Assembly (NCBI RefSeq): GCF_043555935.1
Contig: NZ_JBIGIB010000002.1
Coordinates: forward strand, 806,001-870,000
Reading direction: 5' to 3'
From: Pelomonas baiyunensis
GTDB taxonomy: Bacteria; Pseudomonadota; Gammaproteobacteria; Burkholderiales; Burkholderiaceae_C
Length of the DNA: 64,000 nucleotides
The position numbers and the translations under genes were made by a program. Positions 24,364 through 33,645 of this stretch are shown one piece after another; the stretch's first letter is position 1; each line of letters begins with the position of its first letter. Below the pieces are notes generated by a model, which was given only the letters and a program-made list of their open reading frames with translations, was not told the DNA's origin and did not search any database.

Positions 24364-26181
24364 TCAGGCCGCCAGCGGCTCGGTGCGCGCCATCAGCCAG
24401 GCCAGCGCATCGCCCTGCAGGCGCGGCGCCAGGCGGGCGCGCACGGTGGCGTGGTAGTCGTTCAGCCAGGCCAGTTCGTCGGCGCGCATCACGCTGCGGT
24501 CGATGCAGCGCGTGTCGATGGGGCACAGCGTCAACGTCTCGAACGCGAGCATCTCGCCGAAGGCGTTCTGCTCCGGTGTGTGCACCGCCACGTTCAGCAC
24601 CAGGTTCTCGATGCGCACGCCCCAGCGGCCCGGCCGGTACAGCCCCGGCTCGATGGAGGTGACCATGCCGGGCTCCATCGCCATCGTGGCGTCGGGGATC
24701 GCCTTGCTGATGCTTTGCGGGCCTTCGTGCACGTTCAGGAAGTAGCCCACGCCATGACCGGTGCCGTGGCCGTAGTCCAGCCCGTGCTCCCACAGCGGCG
24801 CGCGGGCGATGGCGTCCAGCATCGGGCTCAGCGTGCCGCGCGGGAAGCGGGTGCGCGACAGCGCGATCGTGCCTTTGAGCACCAGCGTGTAGTCGCGCCG
24901 CTGCGCGTCGCTGACCTGGCCGATGGGCCAGACGCGGGTGATGTCGGTCGTGCCGCCGAGGTACTGGCCGCCGGAGTCGATCAGCAGCAGGCCGTCGCCG
25001 CGGATGTGGGCGAAGGATTCCGGCAGCGCGCGGTAGTGGGGCAGGGCGCCGTTGGCGTTGAAGCCGGCAATGGTCGAGAAGCTCAAGCCTACGAAGCCGG
25101 CGCGGCGGCGGCGGGCGGCGCTCAGATGGGTGTCCACATCCAGCTCGCTCCAGGCCTCGCCACGCGCCAGCGAGGCCTCGAAGGCGGCGTAGAACTCGCA
25201 CATGGCGGCGCCGTCTTCGGCCATCGCCTCGCGAATGAACTCGGCCTCGGCGGCCGTCTTGCGGCTCTTGAACAGCGTGCTGGGGTTGATCTGCTCCACC
25301 ACCGGCACGGCGGCCGGCACGGCTTCTCGCAGTCCGAGGGTGATGCGGCGCGGGTCCACCAACAACCGGGCCGTGGTGGGCAGCGCGGCCAACGCGGGGC
25401 GGGCCTGGTCGTAGGCCGCCACACGGATGCCGTCAGCGGCCAGGCGCGCGGCCAGCTCGGTGCTGACCTTGCCTTCTCCCACGAACAACTGGCCGCCCTG
25501 CGCGTCCAGCAGCAGGTGGGCGATGAACACCGGGTTGCATTCCACATCGCTGCCGCGCAGGTTCAGCAGCCAGGCGATGTCGTCCACGGTGGAAATGAGG
25601 TGGTGGCTGGCCTGCGCCTGGCCCATGGCCTGGCGCACCTGGGCCAGCTTGGCCGCGCGGGTCACGGCGGCCTGGGGCGGCAGGTGCTCGTACACCGGCT
25701 CGGTGGGCAGGCCGGGGCGGTCGTCCCACGCCGAGGTGAGCAGGTCCAGGTCAGCACGCAACTGGATGCCGGCGCGCGTCAGCGCCGCACGCAGGGTGTT
25801 GGCCAGGGCCAGGCCCAGCACCTGGCCGTCCACGGCGAGCGCCTGGCCGGGCTGTAGCGCCTTGGCGATCCAGTCGATGTAGATCGTGGACGCGCCGCTG
25901 GCCATCTTTTCCAGGTCAATGCCGCTGCCCGCCAGTTGGGCTTCGGCCTGCGCCCAGTAGCGGCTGTCGGCGAACAACGCCGCGCGGTCCGCCGTCACCA
26001 CCAGGCTGCCCACCGAGCCGGTGAAGCCCGAGAAGTGCTGCCGGCCTTGCCAGCGCTCGGGCAGGTACTCCGACAGGTGCGGGTCGCTGGAGGGCACGAG
26101 CACGGCGTGCACGCCCGCTTGGGTCATGGCATCGCGCAGGCGCTCGATGCGCAGGCGGGTTTCGTGGGTGCGGCTGTCCAT
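24364..26181 (-). CDS. Xaa-Pro aminopeptidase, M24B family
   Basis: Metallopeptidase that removes an N-terminal residue before proline. It has 605 residues, the long three-domain form, like the eukaryotic XPNPEP1 type and unlike the 440-residue PepP. Domains one and two are creatinase-like N-domains (VPSSDPHLSEYLPERW near residue 30; YWAQAEAQL). The C-terminal pita-bread domain has metal ligands in LLIDSGGQYLGGTTDITR, in GTGHGVGYFLNVHEGP, in EPGLYRPGRWGVRIEN and in ENLV. No signal peptide is present. It lies between kynA and the flavoenzyme on the same strand and may extend the kyn operon. Confidence 0.92.
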   Translation of the reverse strand: MDSRTHETRLRIERLRDAMTQAGVHAVLVPSSDPHLSEYLPERWQGRQHFSGFTGSVGSLVVTADRAALFADSRYWAQAEAQLAGSGIDLEKMASGASTIYIDWIAKALQPGQALAVDGQVLGLALANTLRAALTRAGIQLRADLDLLTSAWDDRPGLPTEPVYEHLPPQAAVTRAAKLAQVRQAMGQAQASHHLISTVDDIAWLLNLRGSDVECNPVFIAHLLLDAQGGQLFVGEGKVSTELAARLAADGIRVAAYDQARPALAALPTTARLLVDPRRITLGLREAVPAAVPVVEQINPSTLFKSRKTAAEAEFIREAMAEDGAAMCEFYAAFEASLARGEAWSELDVDTHLSAARRRRAGFVGLSFSTIAGFNANGALPHYRALPESFAHIRGDGLLLIDSGGQYLGGTTDITRVWPIGQVSDAQRRDYTLVLKGTIALSRTRFPRGTLSPMLDAIARAPLWEHGLDYGHGTGHGVGYFLNVHEGPQSISKAIPDATMAMEPGMVTSIEPGLYRPGRWGVRIENLVLNVAVHTPEQNAFGEMLAFETLTLCPIDTRCIDRSVMRADELAWLNDYHATVRARLAPRLQGDALAWLMARTEPLAA

Positions 26182-26249
26182 GGTTCGGGCCTTGGTGGGG
26201 GCCTTGTGGGCCCGGTCAACAGGAAAGCCGCCATCTTAAGTTTTGAGCG

Positions 26250-27080
26250 TCAGAGCTCCGTTCGTAACGCCCACAACTCCGGGAACAGCACCACGTCCAG
26301 CATCTTGCGCAGGTAGCTGACGCCGCCCGTGCCGCCCGTGCCGCGCTTGAAGCCGATGACGCGCTCCACCGTGGTCACGTGCCGGAAGCGCCAGAGGCGG
26401 AAAGCGTCTTCCAGGTCCACGAGCTCCTCGCCCATCTGGTACAGGTCCCAGTGGGCGGTGGGGTCACGGTAGACCGTGAGCCAGGCGGCCTTGACGCCTT
26501 CGGCCGCGGTGTGCGCCTGCGTCCAGTCGCGTTGCAGGTGCTCGGGGGGCACGGCAATGCCGCGGCGGGCCATCAGGCGCAGCACCTCGTCGTATAGCGA
26601 AGGCGCTTCAAACGCGGCCTGCACCTGCGTCAGCAACTCGGGCCGGTGCTCGTGCGGCTTGAGCATGGCCGGGTTCTTGTTGCCCAGCATGAACTCGATG
26701 CGCCGGTACTGCGCGCTCTGGAAACCGCTGCTTTTGGCCAGATAAGGCCGGATGGCGCTGTACTCGGGCGGCGTCATGGTGGCCAGCACGTCCCAGGCGT
26801 GGACGAGCTGTTCCATGATGCGCGACACCCGCGCCAGCATCTTGAAGGCCTCGGGCAGCCGGTCACCGGCCACGTTCGCCACGGCTGCCTGCAGCTCGTG
26901 CAGCATCAGCTTCATCCACAGCTCCGAGGTCTGGTGCTGCACGATGAAGAGCATCTCGTTGTGGTCGGGCGAGAGCGGGGTCTGGGCGTTGAGGATGGCG
27001 TCGAGCTGCAGGTAGTCGCCGTAGCTCATATCGCGCGAGAAATCGAGCTGCGCGCCATGATGGTCCAGGGGCTGGGTCAC
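26250..27080 (-). CDS. kynA: Tryptophan 2,3-dioxygenase
   Basis: Haem enzyme that opens the indole ring of tryptophan to N-formylkynurenine, the first step of the kynurenine pathway. It has 276 residues, normal for bacteria. Conserved blocks are MSYGDYLQLD near the start, LFIVQHQTSELWMKLMLHEL, the SSGFQSAQYRRIEFMLGNK region, and RFRHVTTVERVIGFKRGTGG, which contains the proximal haem histidine. The start is a GTG two bases after the kynU stop; the frame is open far upstream, but inside kynU. It is third in kynB-kynU-kynA. Confidence 0.95.
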   Translation of the reverse strand: MTQPLDHHGAQLDFSRDMSYGDYLQLDAILNAQTPLSPDHNEMLFIVQHQTSELWMKLMLHELQAAVANVAGDRLPEAFKMLARVSRIMEQLVHAWDVLATMTPPEYSAIRPYLAKSSGFQSAQYRRIEFMLGNKNPAMLKPHEHRPELLTQVQAAFEAPSLYDEVLRLMARRGIAVPPEHLQRDWTQAHTAAEGVKAAWLTVYRDPTAHWDLYQMGEELVDLEDAFRLWRFRHVTTVERVIGFKRGTGGTGGVSYLRKMLDVVLFPELWALRTEL

Positions 27081-27082
27081 GT

Positions 27083-28336
27083 TCAGGTCACTGAGTTGCG
27101 GTTGGTGAATTCGGGCGCTTGCCAGGCCTTGGTGGCCAGGATGTCGGCCAGCACTTCGGCGCCATGCACGGCGTCGGCAAAGCGGTTGTAGAGCGGCGCG
27201 AAACCGAAGCGCAGCAGCTCGGGCACGCCAGCGCGGAAGTCGCCGATCACACCGCGGGCGATCAGCGCCTGCATCACGGCATAGCCGTCCACGCCCTCGG
27301 GCAACGACAGCGACACCTGCGAGCCCCGCACGGCGGCGTCGCGCGGGGTGTGGATCACGGCTTCCGGCACGCGGGCGTCGATGGCGGCCATGAAGGCCTC
27401 GGTCAAGGCCAGCGACTTGGCCCGAAGGGCGCGCATGCCGCCGAGCTTTTGCGCGGCGTCGTACACATCGAGTGCGGTGTCCAGCGCCGTCATGGCCAGC
27501 ACCGGCGGCGTGCCGCACTGGTACTGCTGGATGCCGGGGGCGGGCAGGTACTCGGTGTCGAAATCGAACGGGTGGGCGTGGCCCAGCCAGCCGGTGAGGG
27601 GCTGGAACACCTGGCCCTCATGGCGCGGGTGCATCCACACGAAGGCCGGTGCGCCGGGGCCGCCGTTGAGGTACTTGTAGCCGCAGCCGATGGCGAAGTC
27701 CGCCGCGCAGCCCAGCAGGTCCACCGGCACGATGCCGGCGCTGTGCGCCAAGTCCCACACCGCCAGCGCGCCGGCTTGCTGCGCCCAGCGGGTCAGCAGG
27801 CCCATGTCGTGCATGCGGCCAGTGCGGTAGTTCACGTGCGTCAGCATCAGCACGGCGCAGCGCTCGTCCAGCAGCGGCGGGATGTCTTCCGGGCTGTCCA
27901 CCAGCAGCAATTCGCCCCCGTGGGCGCGCACCACGCTCTGGGCGATGTAGTTGTCGGTGGGGAAGTTGCTTCGCTCGCTGACGATGATGCGGCGTTGCCC
28001 CTGCTGCAGTTGCAGGGCCGCGTGCAGCACCTTGTAGAGGTTGACGGAGGTCGAGTCGGCCACCAGCACCTCGCCCGGGCGGGCGCCCAGCCACGGGGCC
28101 AGGCGGTCACCCAGCCGGCGCGGCAGGTCGATCCAGCCGGCCGAGTTCCAGCTCTTGATCAGCCCCTGGCCCCACTCCTGCTCCACCGCACGGGCCACGC
28201 GGGCCGGTGTGGCTTTGGGCAGAGCGCCCAGCGAGTTGCCGTCCAGGTAGGTGATGCCGTCGGGCAGTTGGAACAGCTCGCGCAGGTTGCGCAGGGGGTC
28301 GGCAGCGTCAAGCCGCTGAGCGTCGTCAAGGTTCAT
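27083..28336 (-). CDS. kynU: Kynureninase
   Basis: PLP enzyme that splits kynurenine into anthranilate and alanine. It has 417 residues. The PLP-binding lysine is in GCGYKYLNGGPGAPAF near residue 226; YLDGNSLGALPK near residue 31 and SNFPTDNYIAQ are family blocks. It overlaps the kynB stop by four bases, so the genes are coupled. Confidence 0.96.
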   Translation of the reverse strand: MNLDDAQRLDAADPLRNLRELFQLPDGITYLDGNSLGALPKATPARVARAVEQEWGQGLIKSWNSAGWIDLPRRLGDRLAPWLGARPGEVLVADSTSVNLYKVLHAALQLQQGQRRIIVSERSNFPTDNYIAQSVVRAHGGELLLVDSPEDIPPLLDERCAVLMLTHVNYRTGRMHDMGLLTRWAQQAGALAVWDLAHSAGIVPVDLLGCAADFAIGCGYKYLNGGPGAPAFVWMHPRHEGQVFQPLTGWLGHAHPFDFDTEYLPAPGIQQYQCGTPPVLAMTALDTALDVYDAAQKLGGMRALRAKSLALTEAFMAAIDARVPEAVIHTPRDAAVRGSQVSLSLPEGVDGYAVMQALIARGVIGDFRAGVPELLRFGFAPLYNRFADAVHGAEVLADILATKAWQAPEFTNRNSVT

Positions 28337-28986
28337 GGCAGGTCCCTCAGGATGGCGCGCACCGGGCTGGCACAGGCGCCTTGGAGTTTGAGTGGCAGAG
28401 CGATCAATTCATAGTCCCCGGCGGGCACTTCGTCGAGCACCAGGTTCTCCAGCACGCGCAGGTCGTGCTTTCTCAACAGTTGGTGGCTGTCCAGCGTCTT
28501 GCTGTCGGCGGGGTCCACGCTGGGGGTGTCGATGCCGATGAGGCGAACGCCGCGCTCGGCCAGCCAGGCAATGGCCTCCGGGGCGTAGGCGGTGAACGCC
28601 GAGTTCCACACCGTGTCAGCCCGCTCACACACGCGCACCAGCACCCGCGGGGGCAGGTCGGCCTCGGCGTGGCGCAGGTGGTCCACGGTGATGAGCGGTG
28701 CGGCGCCCATGGCGTGGATCACGCGGCAGCGGCCGAGGTAGGTATCCAGCGGCACATCGGCAATGGCGGGCGCGTCGTTGGCGTAGTGCAGCGGCGCGTC
28801 GGCATGCGCGCCGACGTGGGGCGACATCGTGAGGGCGCTCAGGTTGACCGGGCAACCCGGCGAGAGCTGCGCCGTCCAGCGCAGGGCATAGGGTTCGTCG
28901 CCGGGAAAGATCGGCGCTTCGGGCGCCACGGTGGGCGAAATGTCCCAGAGGCGGCGCGGGGCGTCGGAGCGTTGGGGTGTTGTCAT
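28333..28986 (-). CDS. kynB: Kynurenine formamidase (arylformamidase)
   Basis: Hydrolyses N-formylkynurenine to kynurenine and formate. It is a metal-dependent cyclase-family fold with 217 residues. The zinc-site motif appears as SPHVGAHADAPLHY (family form H-x-G-T/A-H-x-D-x-P-x-H), and RLIGIDTPSVDP is also characteristic. The ATG at 28986 is chosen over a GTG four codons upstream at 28998; both are possible. As the first gene of the operon it lies 75 bases from the LysR regulator's end. Confidence 0.94.
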   Translation of the reverse strand: MTTPQRSDAPRRLWDISPTVAPEAPIFPGDEPYALRWTAQLSPGCPVNLSALTMSPHVGAHADAPLHYANDAPAIADVPLDTYLGRCRVIHAMGAAPLITVDHLRHAEADLPPRVLVRVCERADTVWNSAFTAYAPEAIAWLAERGVRLIGIDTPSVDPADSKTLDSHQLLRKHDLRVLENLVLDEVPAGDYELIALPLKLQGACASPVRAILRDLP

Positions 28987-29061
28987 GGCGGCCGGCACCT
29001 TAGCTGTGGCCGCGGGGTTGTGGTGTCGGTTAAAACCAACTGCGTCTGGGGCCGGCCGGCT

Positions 29062-29961
29062 TCACGGCCGCGCAGGGCGCGCCGCCAGAAAGGTCTCGCG
29101 CAGTGGGTTGGCCCCGTCACGGCGCCAGGCCGCGAACACGCTGGACGGTGCCAAGGCCTGCGTCAAGGGCCGGAACCGGGCGCCTTGCACGCCCGCACGC
29201 TCGAACGCGGCCGGCACCAGGCTCACGCCCAGCCCCTGGGCCACCAGCGACACCACCGACAACCAGTGCCGCCCCTCGTGCTGCAACCGTGGGTAGAAGC
29301 CTTGTTGGCGGCAGATGTCGACGATGCGGGCGTGGTATTCAGGCGAGCCTTTGCGCGAGAACAGGATGAAGGGCTCGTCACTCAGGTCTGCCAGGGCGAT
29401 GCGGGCCTCGCCCGCGAGCGGATGGTCGGCCGGGAGGCACGCCAGAAAGGGCTCCGCGTACAGCGGCTCACAAGCCAGGGCCGGCGGCAACCGGTCCGTG
29501 TGCAGCAGGCCCAAATCCAGCTCCTGCGCAAGCAGGGCGTCAATCTGGTCTTGCGAGTTCAGCTCGACGACGATCACCTCCACCTTGGGGTGCGCCGCCT
29601 GAAAGGCCTGCAGCCATGCCGACAGCCCGTGGAACAGGGTGGACCCGACAAACCCCAGCCGCAGCCGTCCCACCTCGCCCGCCTGCACCTCACGCGCCAG
29701 CGCGCAGGCGTCTTCGGCCTGCGCCAGCAGCTGCGTGGCGCGACTGCGGAACGCCTGGCCGGCGGGCGTCAGGCGCACGCCTTTGCTGTCGCGGTCGAAC
29801 AGCCGGGCACCGACGGTGGCTTCCAGCTGCTGGATCGCCACGGACAGCGGCGGTTGAGAAATCGCCAGCCGTTGCGCGGCACGGCCGAAGTGCAGCTCCT
29901 CTGCCACGGCCAGAAAACATCGCAGGTGACGGAACTCCAAAGCGCGCAGCGGGGCATCCAT
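29062..29961 (-). CDS. LysR family transcriptional regulator
   Basis: Regulator of 299 residues. The N-terminal helix-turn-helix region is LEFRHLRCFLAVAEELHFGR, then AAQRLAISQPPLSVAIQQLE. The C-terminal periplasmic-binding-like effector domain begins near residue 95. The ATG at 29961 gives the family-standard N-terminus; an in-frame ATG at 30033 would add 24 residues. It sits upstream of kynB on the same strand and is divergent from gcdH (122 bases between starts). The classic position for a LysR target is the divergent gene, so gcdH is the first candidate and the kyn operon the second. Confidence 0.93.
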   Translation of the reverse strand: MDAPLRALEFRHLRCFLAVAEELHFGRAAQRLAISQPPLSVAIQQLEATVGARLFDRDSKGVRLTPAGQAFRSRATQLLAQAEDACALAREVQAGEVGRLRLGFVGSTLFHGLSAWLQAFQAAHPKVEVIVVELNSQDQIDALLAQELDLGLLHTDRLPPALACEPLYAEPFLACLPADHPLAGEARIALADLSDEPFILFSRKGSPEYHARIVDICRQQGFYPRLQHEGRHWLSVVSLVAQGLGVSLVPAAFERAGVQGARFRPLTQALAPSSVFAAWRRDGANPLRETFLAARPARP

Positions 29962-30083
29962 AGGTTGTGCGTATTGTCGAAGTGCTTTCTTGAATTGGAC
30001 ACGAATCGAGCGGCGCGGAATACTGCAGGCCATTCACCGACCGTGCGCCTGCTGCGTGGCGCGCTTGAGACGAGGACTCGAAC

Positions 30084-31262
30084 ATGGCCCCCAAGGCAAG
30101 CTTTCACTGGGACGACCCGCTGCTGCTGAACGCCCAGCTCACCGACGACGAGCGCATGGTGCGGGACGCCGCCGCCGCGTATTGCACCGACCGCCTGCGC
30201 CCCCGTGTGCTGGAAGCCTTCCGCAAGGAACAGACCGATCTGGCCATCTTCCGTGAGATGGGCGAGCTGGGCCTGCTGGGCCCCACCATCCCGACCGAGT
30301 ACGGCGGCGCAGGCTTGAACTACGTGTGCTACGGCCTGATCGCCCGCGAGGTGGAGCGCGTGGACTCGGGCTACCGCTCGATGATGAGCGTGCAGTCGTC
30401 CCTCGTGATGGTGCCCATCCACGAGTTCGGTAACGAAGCCACCAAGCGCAAGTACCTGCCCAAGCTGGCCACGGGTGAGTGGATCGGCTGCTTCGGCCTG
30501 ACCGAACCCAACCACGGGTCCGACCCCGGTTCCATGGTCACGCGCGCCCGGGCGGTGGACGGCGGCTACGAGCTGACCGGCAGCAAGATGTGGATCACCA
30601 ACAGCCCGGTGGCCGATGTGTTCGTGGTTTGGGCCAAGGACGACGGCGGCCAAATTCGCGGCTTTGTGCTGGAGAAGGGCTGGAAGGGCCTGAGCGCTCC
30701 GGCGATTCACGGCAAGGTGGGCCTGCGGGCGTCCATCACCGGCGAAATCGTCATGGACAAGGTGTTCGTGCCAGAGGAAAACGCCTTCCCCGAGGTGCGC
30801 GGCCTCAAGGGCCCGTTCACCTGCCTGAACAGCGCCCGCTACGGCATCGCCTGGGGCGCCCTGGGGGCGGCCGAAGACTGCTGGCACACCGCACGCCAGT
30901 ACGTGATGGACCGCCAGCAGTTCGGCAAGCCGCTCGCGGCCAACCAACTCATTCAGAAAAAGCTGGCCGACATGCAGACCGAAATCACGCTGGGCCTGCA
31001 AGGCTGCCTGCGCCTGGGCCGCATGAAGGACGAGGGCACGGCCGCGGTGGAAATCACCTCCATCATGAAGCGCAACAGCTGCGGCAAGAGCCTGGACATC
31101 GCCCGCCTGGCGCGCGACATGCTGGGCGGCAACGGCATCAGCGACGAGTTCGGCATTGCCCGCCACCTGGTGAACCTGGAGGTGGTGAACACCTACGAGG
31201 GCACGCACGACATCCATGCGCTGATCCTGGGCCGCGCGCAGACGGGCATCGCGGCGTTTTGA
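30084..31262 (+). CDS. gcdH: Glutaryl-CoA dehydrogenase
   Basis: Flavin enzyme that oxidises and decarboxylates glutaryl-CoA to crotonyl-CoA in lysine, tryptophan and aromatic degradation. It has 392 residues in an acyl-CoA dehydrogenase fold. FHWDDPLLLNAQLTDDERMV at the N-terminus and WITNSPVADVFVVWAK in the middle are specific to this group. The catalytic base is the glutamate in NTYEGTHDIHALILGRA near residue 372. A terminator follows. Placement beside tryptophan catabolism genes fits a shared role in amino-acid degradation. Confidence 0.95.
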   Translation: MAPKASFHWDDPLLLNAQLTDDERMVRDAAAAYCTDRLRPRVLEAFRKEQTDLAIFREMGELGLLGPTIPTEYGGAGLNYVCYGLIAREVERVDSGYRSMMSVQSSLVMVPIHEFGNEATKRKYLPKLATGEWIGCFGLTEPNHGSDPGSMVTRARAVDGGYELTGSKMWITNSPVADVFVVWAKDDGGQIRGFVLEKGWKGLSAPAIHGKVGLRASITGEIVMDKVFVPEENAFPEVRGLKGPFTCLNSARYGIAWGALGAAEDCWHTARQYVMDRQQFGKPLAANQLIQKKLADMQTEITLGLQGCLRLGRMKDEGTAAVEITSIMKRNSCGKSLDIARLARDMLGGNGISDEFGIARHLVNLEVVNTYEGTHDIHALILGRAQTGIAAF

Positions 31263-31313
31263 TCGCCGGCCGCCGGGACGAAAGCCCCGGTCAGGTCAAT
31301 CAGCAGATCCTCA

Positions 31314-31345
31314 GGGCGCGCTCGTCAGTGCGCCCTTTTTCTTTG
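31314..31345 (+). terminator. Intrinsic terminator after gcdH
   Basis: GGGCGC pairs with GCGCCC across a ten-base loop, followed by TTTTTCTTT. It ends gcdH 51 bases downstream of its stop and may also serve the convergent gene. Confidence 0.8.
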
Positions 31346-31363
31346 GGCGTGTCGACCGCGCGC

Positions 31364-32176
31364 TCAGCGTGCCGGTGTCAGGCGGATCTCGAACAGCTGG
31401 GGCCAGAGCTTGCCGGTGACGAACAGCCGCTTGGTTTTGGCGTCGTAGGCGATGCCGTTGAGCACATCGTCGCCGCGGCCGTTGCGCTGGGGCATGAGGC
31501 CGGTGAGGTCGATCCAGCCGCGCACATGGCCGGTCTTGGGGTCGATGCGGGCGATGCGGTCGGTTTGCCAGACGTTGGCGTACACCTCGCCGTCCACCCA
31601 CTCCAGCTCGTTGAGCTGGTCCACCGGCCGGCCGTCGGCCGTGACGCGCACGCGGCGCAGTTCCTTGAAGGTGGCCGGGTCCAGGAAGCGCAGCTCCGCC
31701 GTGCCGTCGCTCATGATGAGCTCTTGCCCGTTGTTCGTGATGCCCCAGCCCTCGCCGGGGTAGTTGAACTTGCGCCAGAGCTTGAGCGTCTTGCGGTCCA
31801 GCACGAAGGCGGTCTGCTCCTGCCAGGTGATGGCCACGATGCGGTCGCCCCAGAGGGTGATGCCCTCGCCGAAGAACTCGTCCGGCAGGCCCACGCCTTG
31901 CTGAACCTGGCCGGTTTCAATCTCCACACGGCGGATGCTGGAGCGGCCGTGTAGCCCGGTGCTTTCGTACAGCACGCCCTCATGGAAGAAGAGGCCCTGG
32001 GTGAACGCGTTCGGGTCGTGCGGGTAGGCCTTGACCACTTTGTAGCCTTGCACCGGCGTGGCGGCGGCCGCTGCGGGGGCGCTCAGCACGGTGAGGGCGG
32101 TGAGGGTGGTCACGAGGCCGGCCGCTGCGGCGGCGCCGAGCAGCGTGCGGCGACGGGATTCGAACTTGGAATGCAT
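31364..32176 (-). CDS. Exported glutaminyl-peptide cyclotransferase
   Basis: Five-bladed beta-propeller enzyme of the plant/bacterial glutamine cyclotransferase family, which forms pyroglutamate at N-terminal glutamine. It has 270 residues. The N-terminus ESRRRTLLGAAAAAGLV is a twin-arginine signal followed by an alanine-rich region ending near residue 42, so the protein is periplasmic. Typical blades include YPHDPNAFTQGLFF, LYESTGLHGRSSIR, PGEGWGITNNG and LNELEWVDGEVYANVWQTD. It ends the strand group that begins with macA, but its 35-base gap to the outer-membrane factor leaves a shared transcript uncertain. Confidence 0.9.
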   Translation of the reverse strand: MHSKFESRRRTLLGAAAAAGLVTTLTALTVLSAPAAAAATPVQGYKVVKAYPHDPNAFTQGLFFHEGVLYESTGLHGRSSIRRVEIETGQVQQGVGLPDEFFGEGITLWGDRIVAITWQEQTAFVLDRKTLKLWRKFNYPGEGWGITNNGQELIMSDGTAELRFLDPATFKELRRVRVTADGRPVDQLNELEWVDGEVYANVWQTDRIARIDPKTGHVRGWIDLTGLMPQRNGRGDDVLNGIAYDAKTKRLFVTGKLWPQLFEIRLTPAR

Positions 32177-32211
32177 GGCGCCAGCGTAATTCAAGCCCGG
32201 CGGCGAAGCTG

Positions 32212-33645
32212 TCAGCTGGCCCCCAGCGCCTTGAACAGCGTCGCCTGCCGCACCCACTGCGCCAGGCGCAGACGCAGCGCGGTTTGCTGAGCATCGAGCA
32301 AGGCGCTGCGGGTTTGCAGCCAGTCCAGCCGGCTGATGCTGCCCACCTCCAGCCGCAGCGCGGCCAGGCGCTCGTTCTCGGTGGCCTCGCGCAGCCGGCC
32401 GACATTGGCCTGCAGTTGCTGCGCCGCGCGTTCGGCTTCGATGCGTTGGGTTTCGATGTCGGCCAGGGCCTTTTGCAGCGTGTCGCGCAGCGAGAGGGCC
32501 GCGGTGTCCAGCTCGTTGCGTGCGCCGTCGCGCTGCAGTGCCAGGCGCTGCCAGTCGATCAGCGGCACCACCAGGTTGCCGGCCAACGAGGCCAGGGGCT
32601 GGGCCAGCCAGTCGCTGACCGTGGTGCCCCCGGTGCTCAGGCCGGCCGAGAAACTCAGGCGCGGGTAGCGCTCGGCTTCGCTGACACGCAGGCGGGCCAG
32701 GGCCGCGTCCACCGCCAGCCGTGCGCGCTGCACATCGGGGCGCTGGGCCAGCACGTCTGCCGGGGCGGCGAGCCGCCAGCGGGGCGGCTCGCCGGACGGC
32801 AGCGTGGCCGCCGGGGCGGGCAGCGTCAGTGCTTCGTCCAGCAGCAGGGCCAGCACCTGGCGTTGCAATTGGGTGTCGGCGGCCAGGTCGGCCAGGCGGC
32901 TTTCGGCGGCTTGCAGGCTCACGGCCATGCGGTCCAGCTCCACCGGCAGCAGCTTGCCTTCCCGCACGCGTTGGCGGGTCAGGCCGAGCATTTCTTGCGT
33001 CAGATCGCGCTGCGCCTTTGCCAGCGGCTGCTGGGCTTGCAGGGCGGCGAGCGTCCAGTAGGTCTGCGCCACCTCGTTGCGAATGGCCAGCCGGGCGGCG
33101 GTGATGTCAGCGCGCGCCGCGTCGGCCTGCGCTTGTTGCGCGGCGGTGCCCAGGGCCAGGCGATCCCAGAGGTCGATTTCATAGCCCACGCCCAGCGATG
33201 CGCCGTAGCTGCGGCTCCAGCCGGTGGAGGTGGTGACGGGCACCGTGATGCCGCCCACATCGACATTGCGCGTGGTGCTTTGGGTCTGCACCGGGCGGCT
33301 GGCGTTGGCCGAGAGGCTGGCGCTGGGCGTCCAGCGTTGCTGGCTTTGGGCCACCAGCAGCTGCGCCTGCTTCCAGCGCTGCGCGGCCAGCTGGATGTCG
33401 CGGTTGGCAGCCATCGCACGGGCTTGCAGGGCGGCGAGTTGCGGGTCCAGCAGGCCCGCCCAGTCGAGCGCCTGCGGGCCACTCGGGGACGCCCACGCGT
33501 CGGGCAGCGCCGCAGCGCTGGACGCGGTTGCCACGGGCTGGTTTTGCGCGCAGCCGGCCAAAGCCAGGGCGGCCACGGCCAGTGCGGCTCGGGGCACGCG
33601 GGCCAAGCCGGTGCGTTGGGGGAAGGACAAGGTTTTCATGTGCAT
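32212..33645 (-). CDS. Outer-membrane efflux lipoprotein, NodT/OprM type
   Basis: TolC-like trimeric channel that completes a tripartite exporter. It has 477 residues. The lipoprotein signal ends in LALAGC, with the acylated cysteine at about 32. Two repeats of long helices with short beta segments follow (for example GYEIDLWDRL, then LSFSAGLSTGG). The ATG at 33645 overlaps the macB stop (TGATG); a second ATG lies two codons later. Gene order macA, macB, outer-membrane factor supports an export system for macrolide-like compounds, lipoproteins or peptides. Confidence 0.9.
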   Translation of the reverse strand: MHMKTLSFPQRTGLARVPRAALAVAALALAGCAQNQPVATASSAAALPDAWASPSGPQALDWAGLLDPQLAALQARAMAANRDIQLAAQRWKQAQLLVAQSQQRWTPSASLSANASRPVQTQSTTRNVDVGGITVPVTTSTGWSRSYGASLGVGYEIDLWDRLALGTAAQQAQADAARADITAARLAIRNEVAQTYWTLAALQAQQPLAKAQRDLTQEMLGLTRQRVREGKLLPVELDRMAVSLQAAESRLADLAADTQLQRQVLALLLDEALTLPAPAATLPSGEPPRWRLAAPADVLAQRPDVQRARLAVDAALARLRVSEAERYPRLSFSAGLSTGGTTVSDWLAQPLASLAGNLVVPLIDWQRLALQRDGARNELDTAALSLRDTLQKALADIETQRIEAERAAQQLQANVGRLREATENERLAALRLEVGSISRLDWLQTRSALLDAQQTALRLRLAQWVRQATLFKALGAS

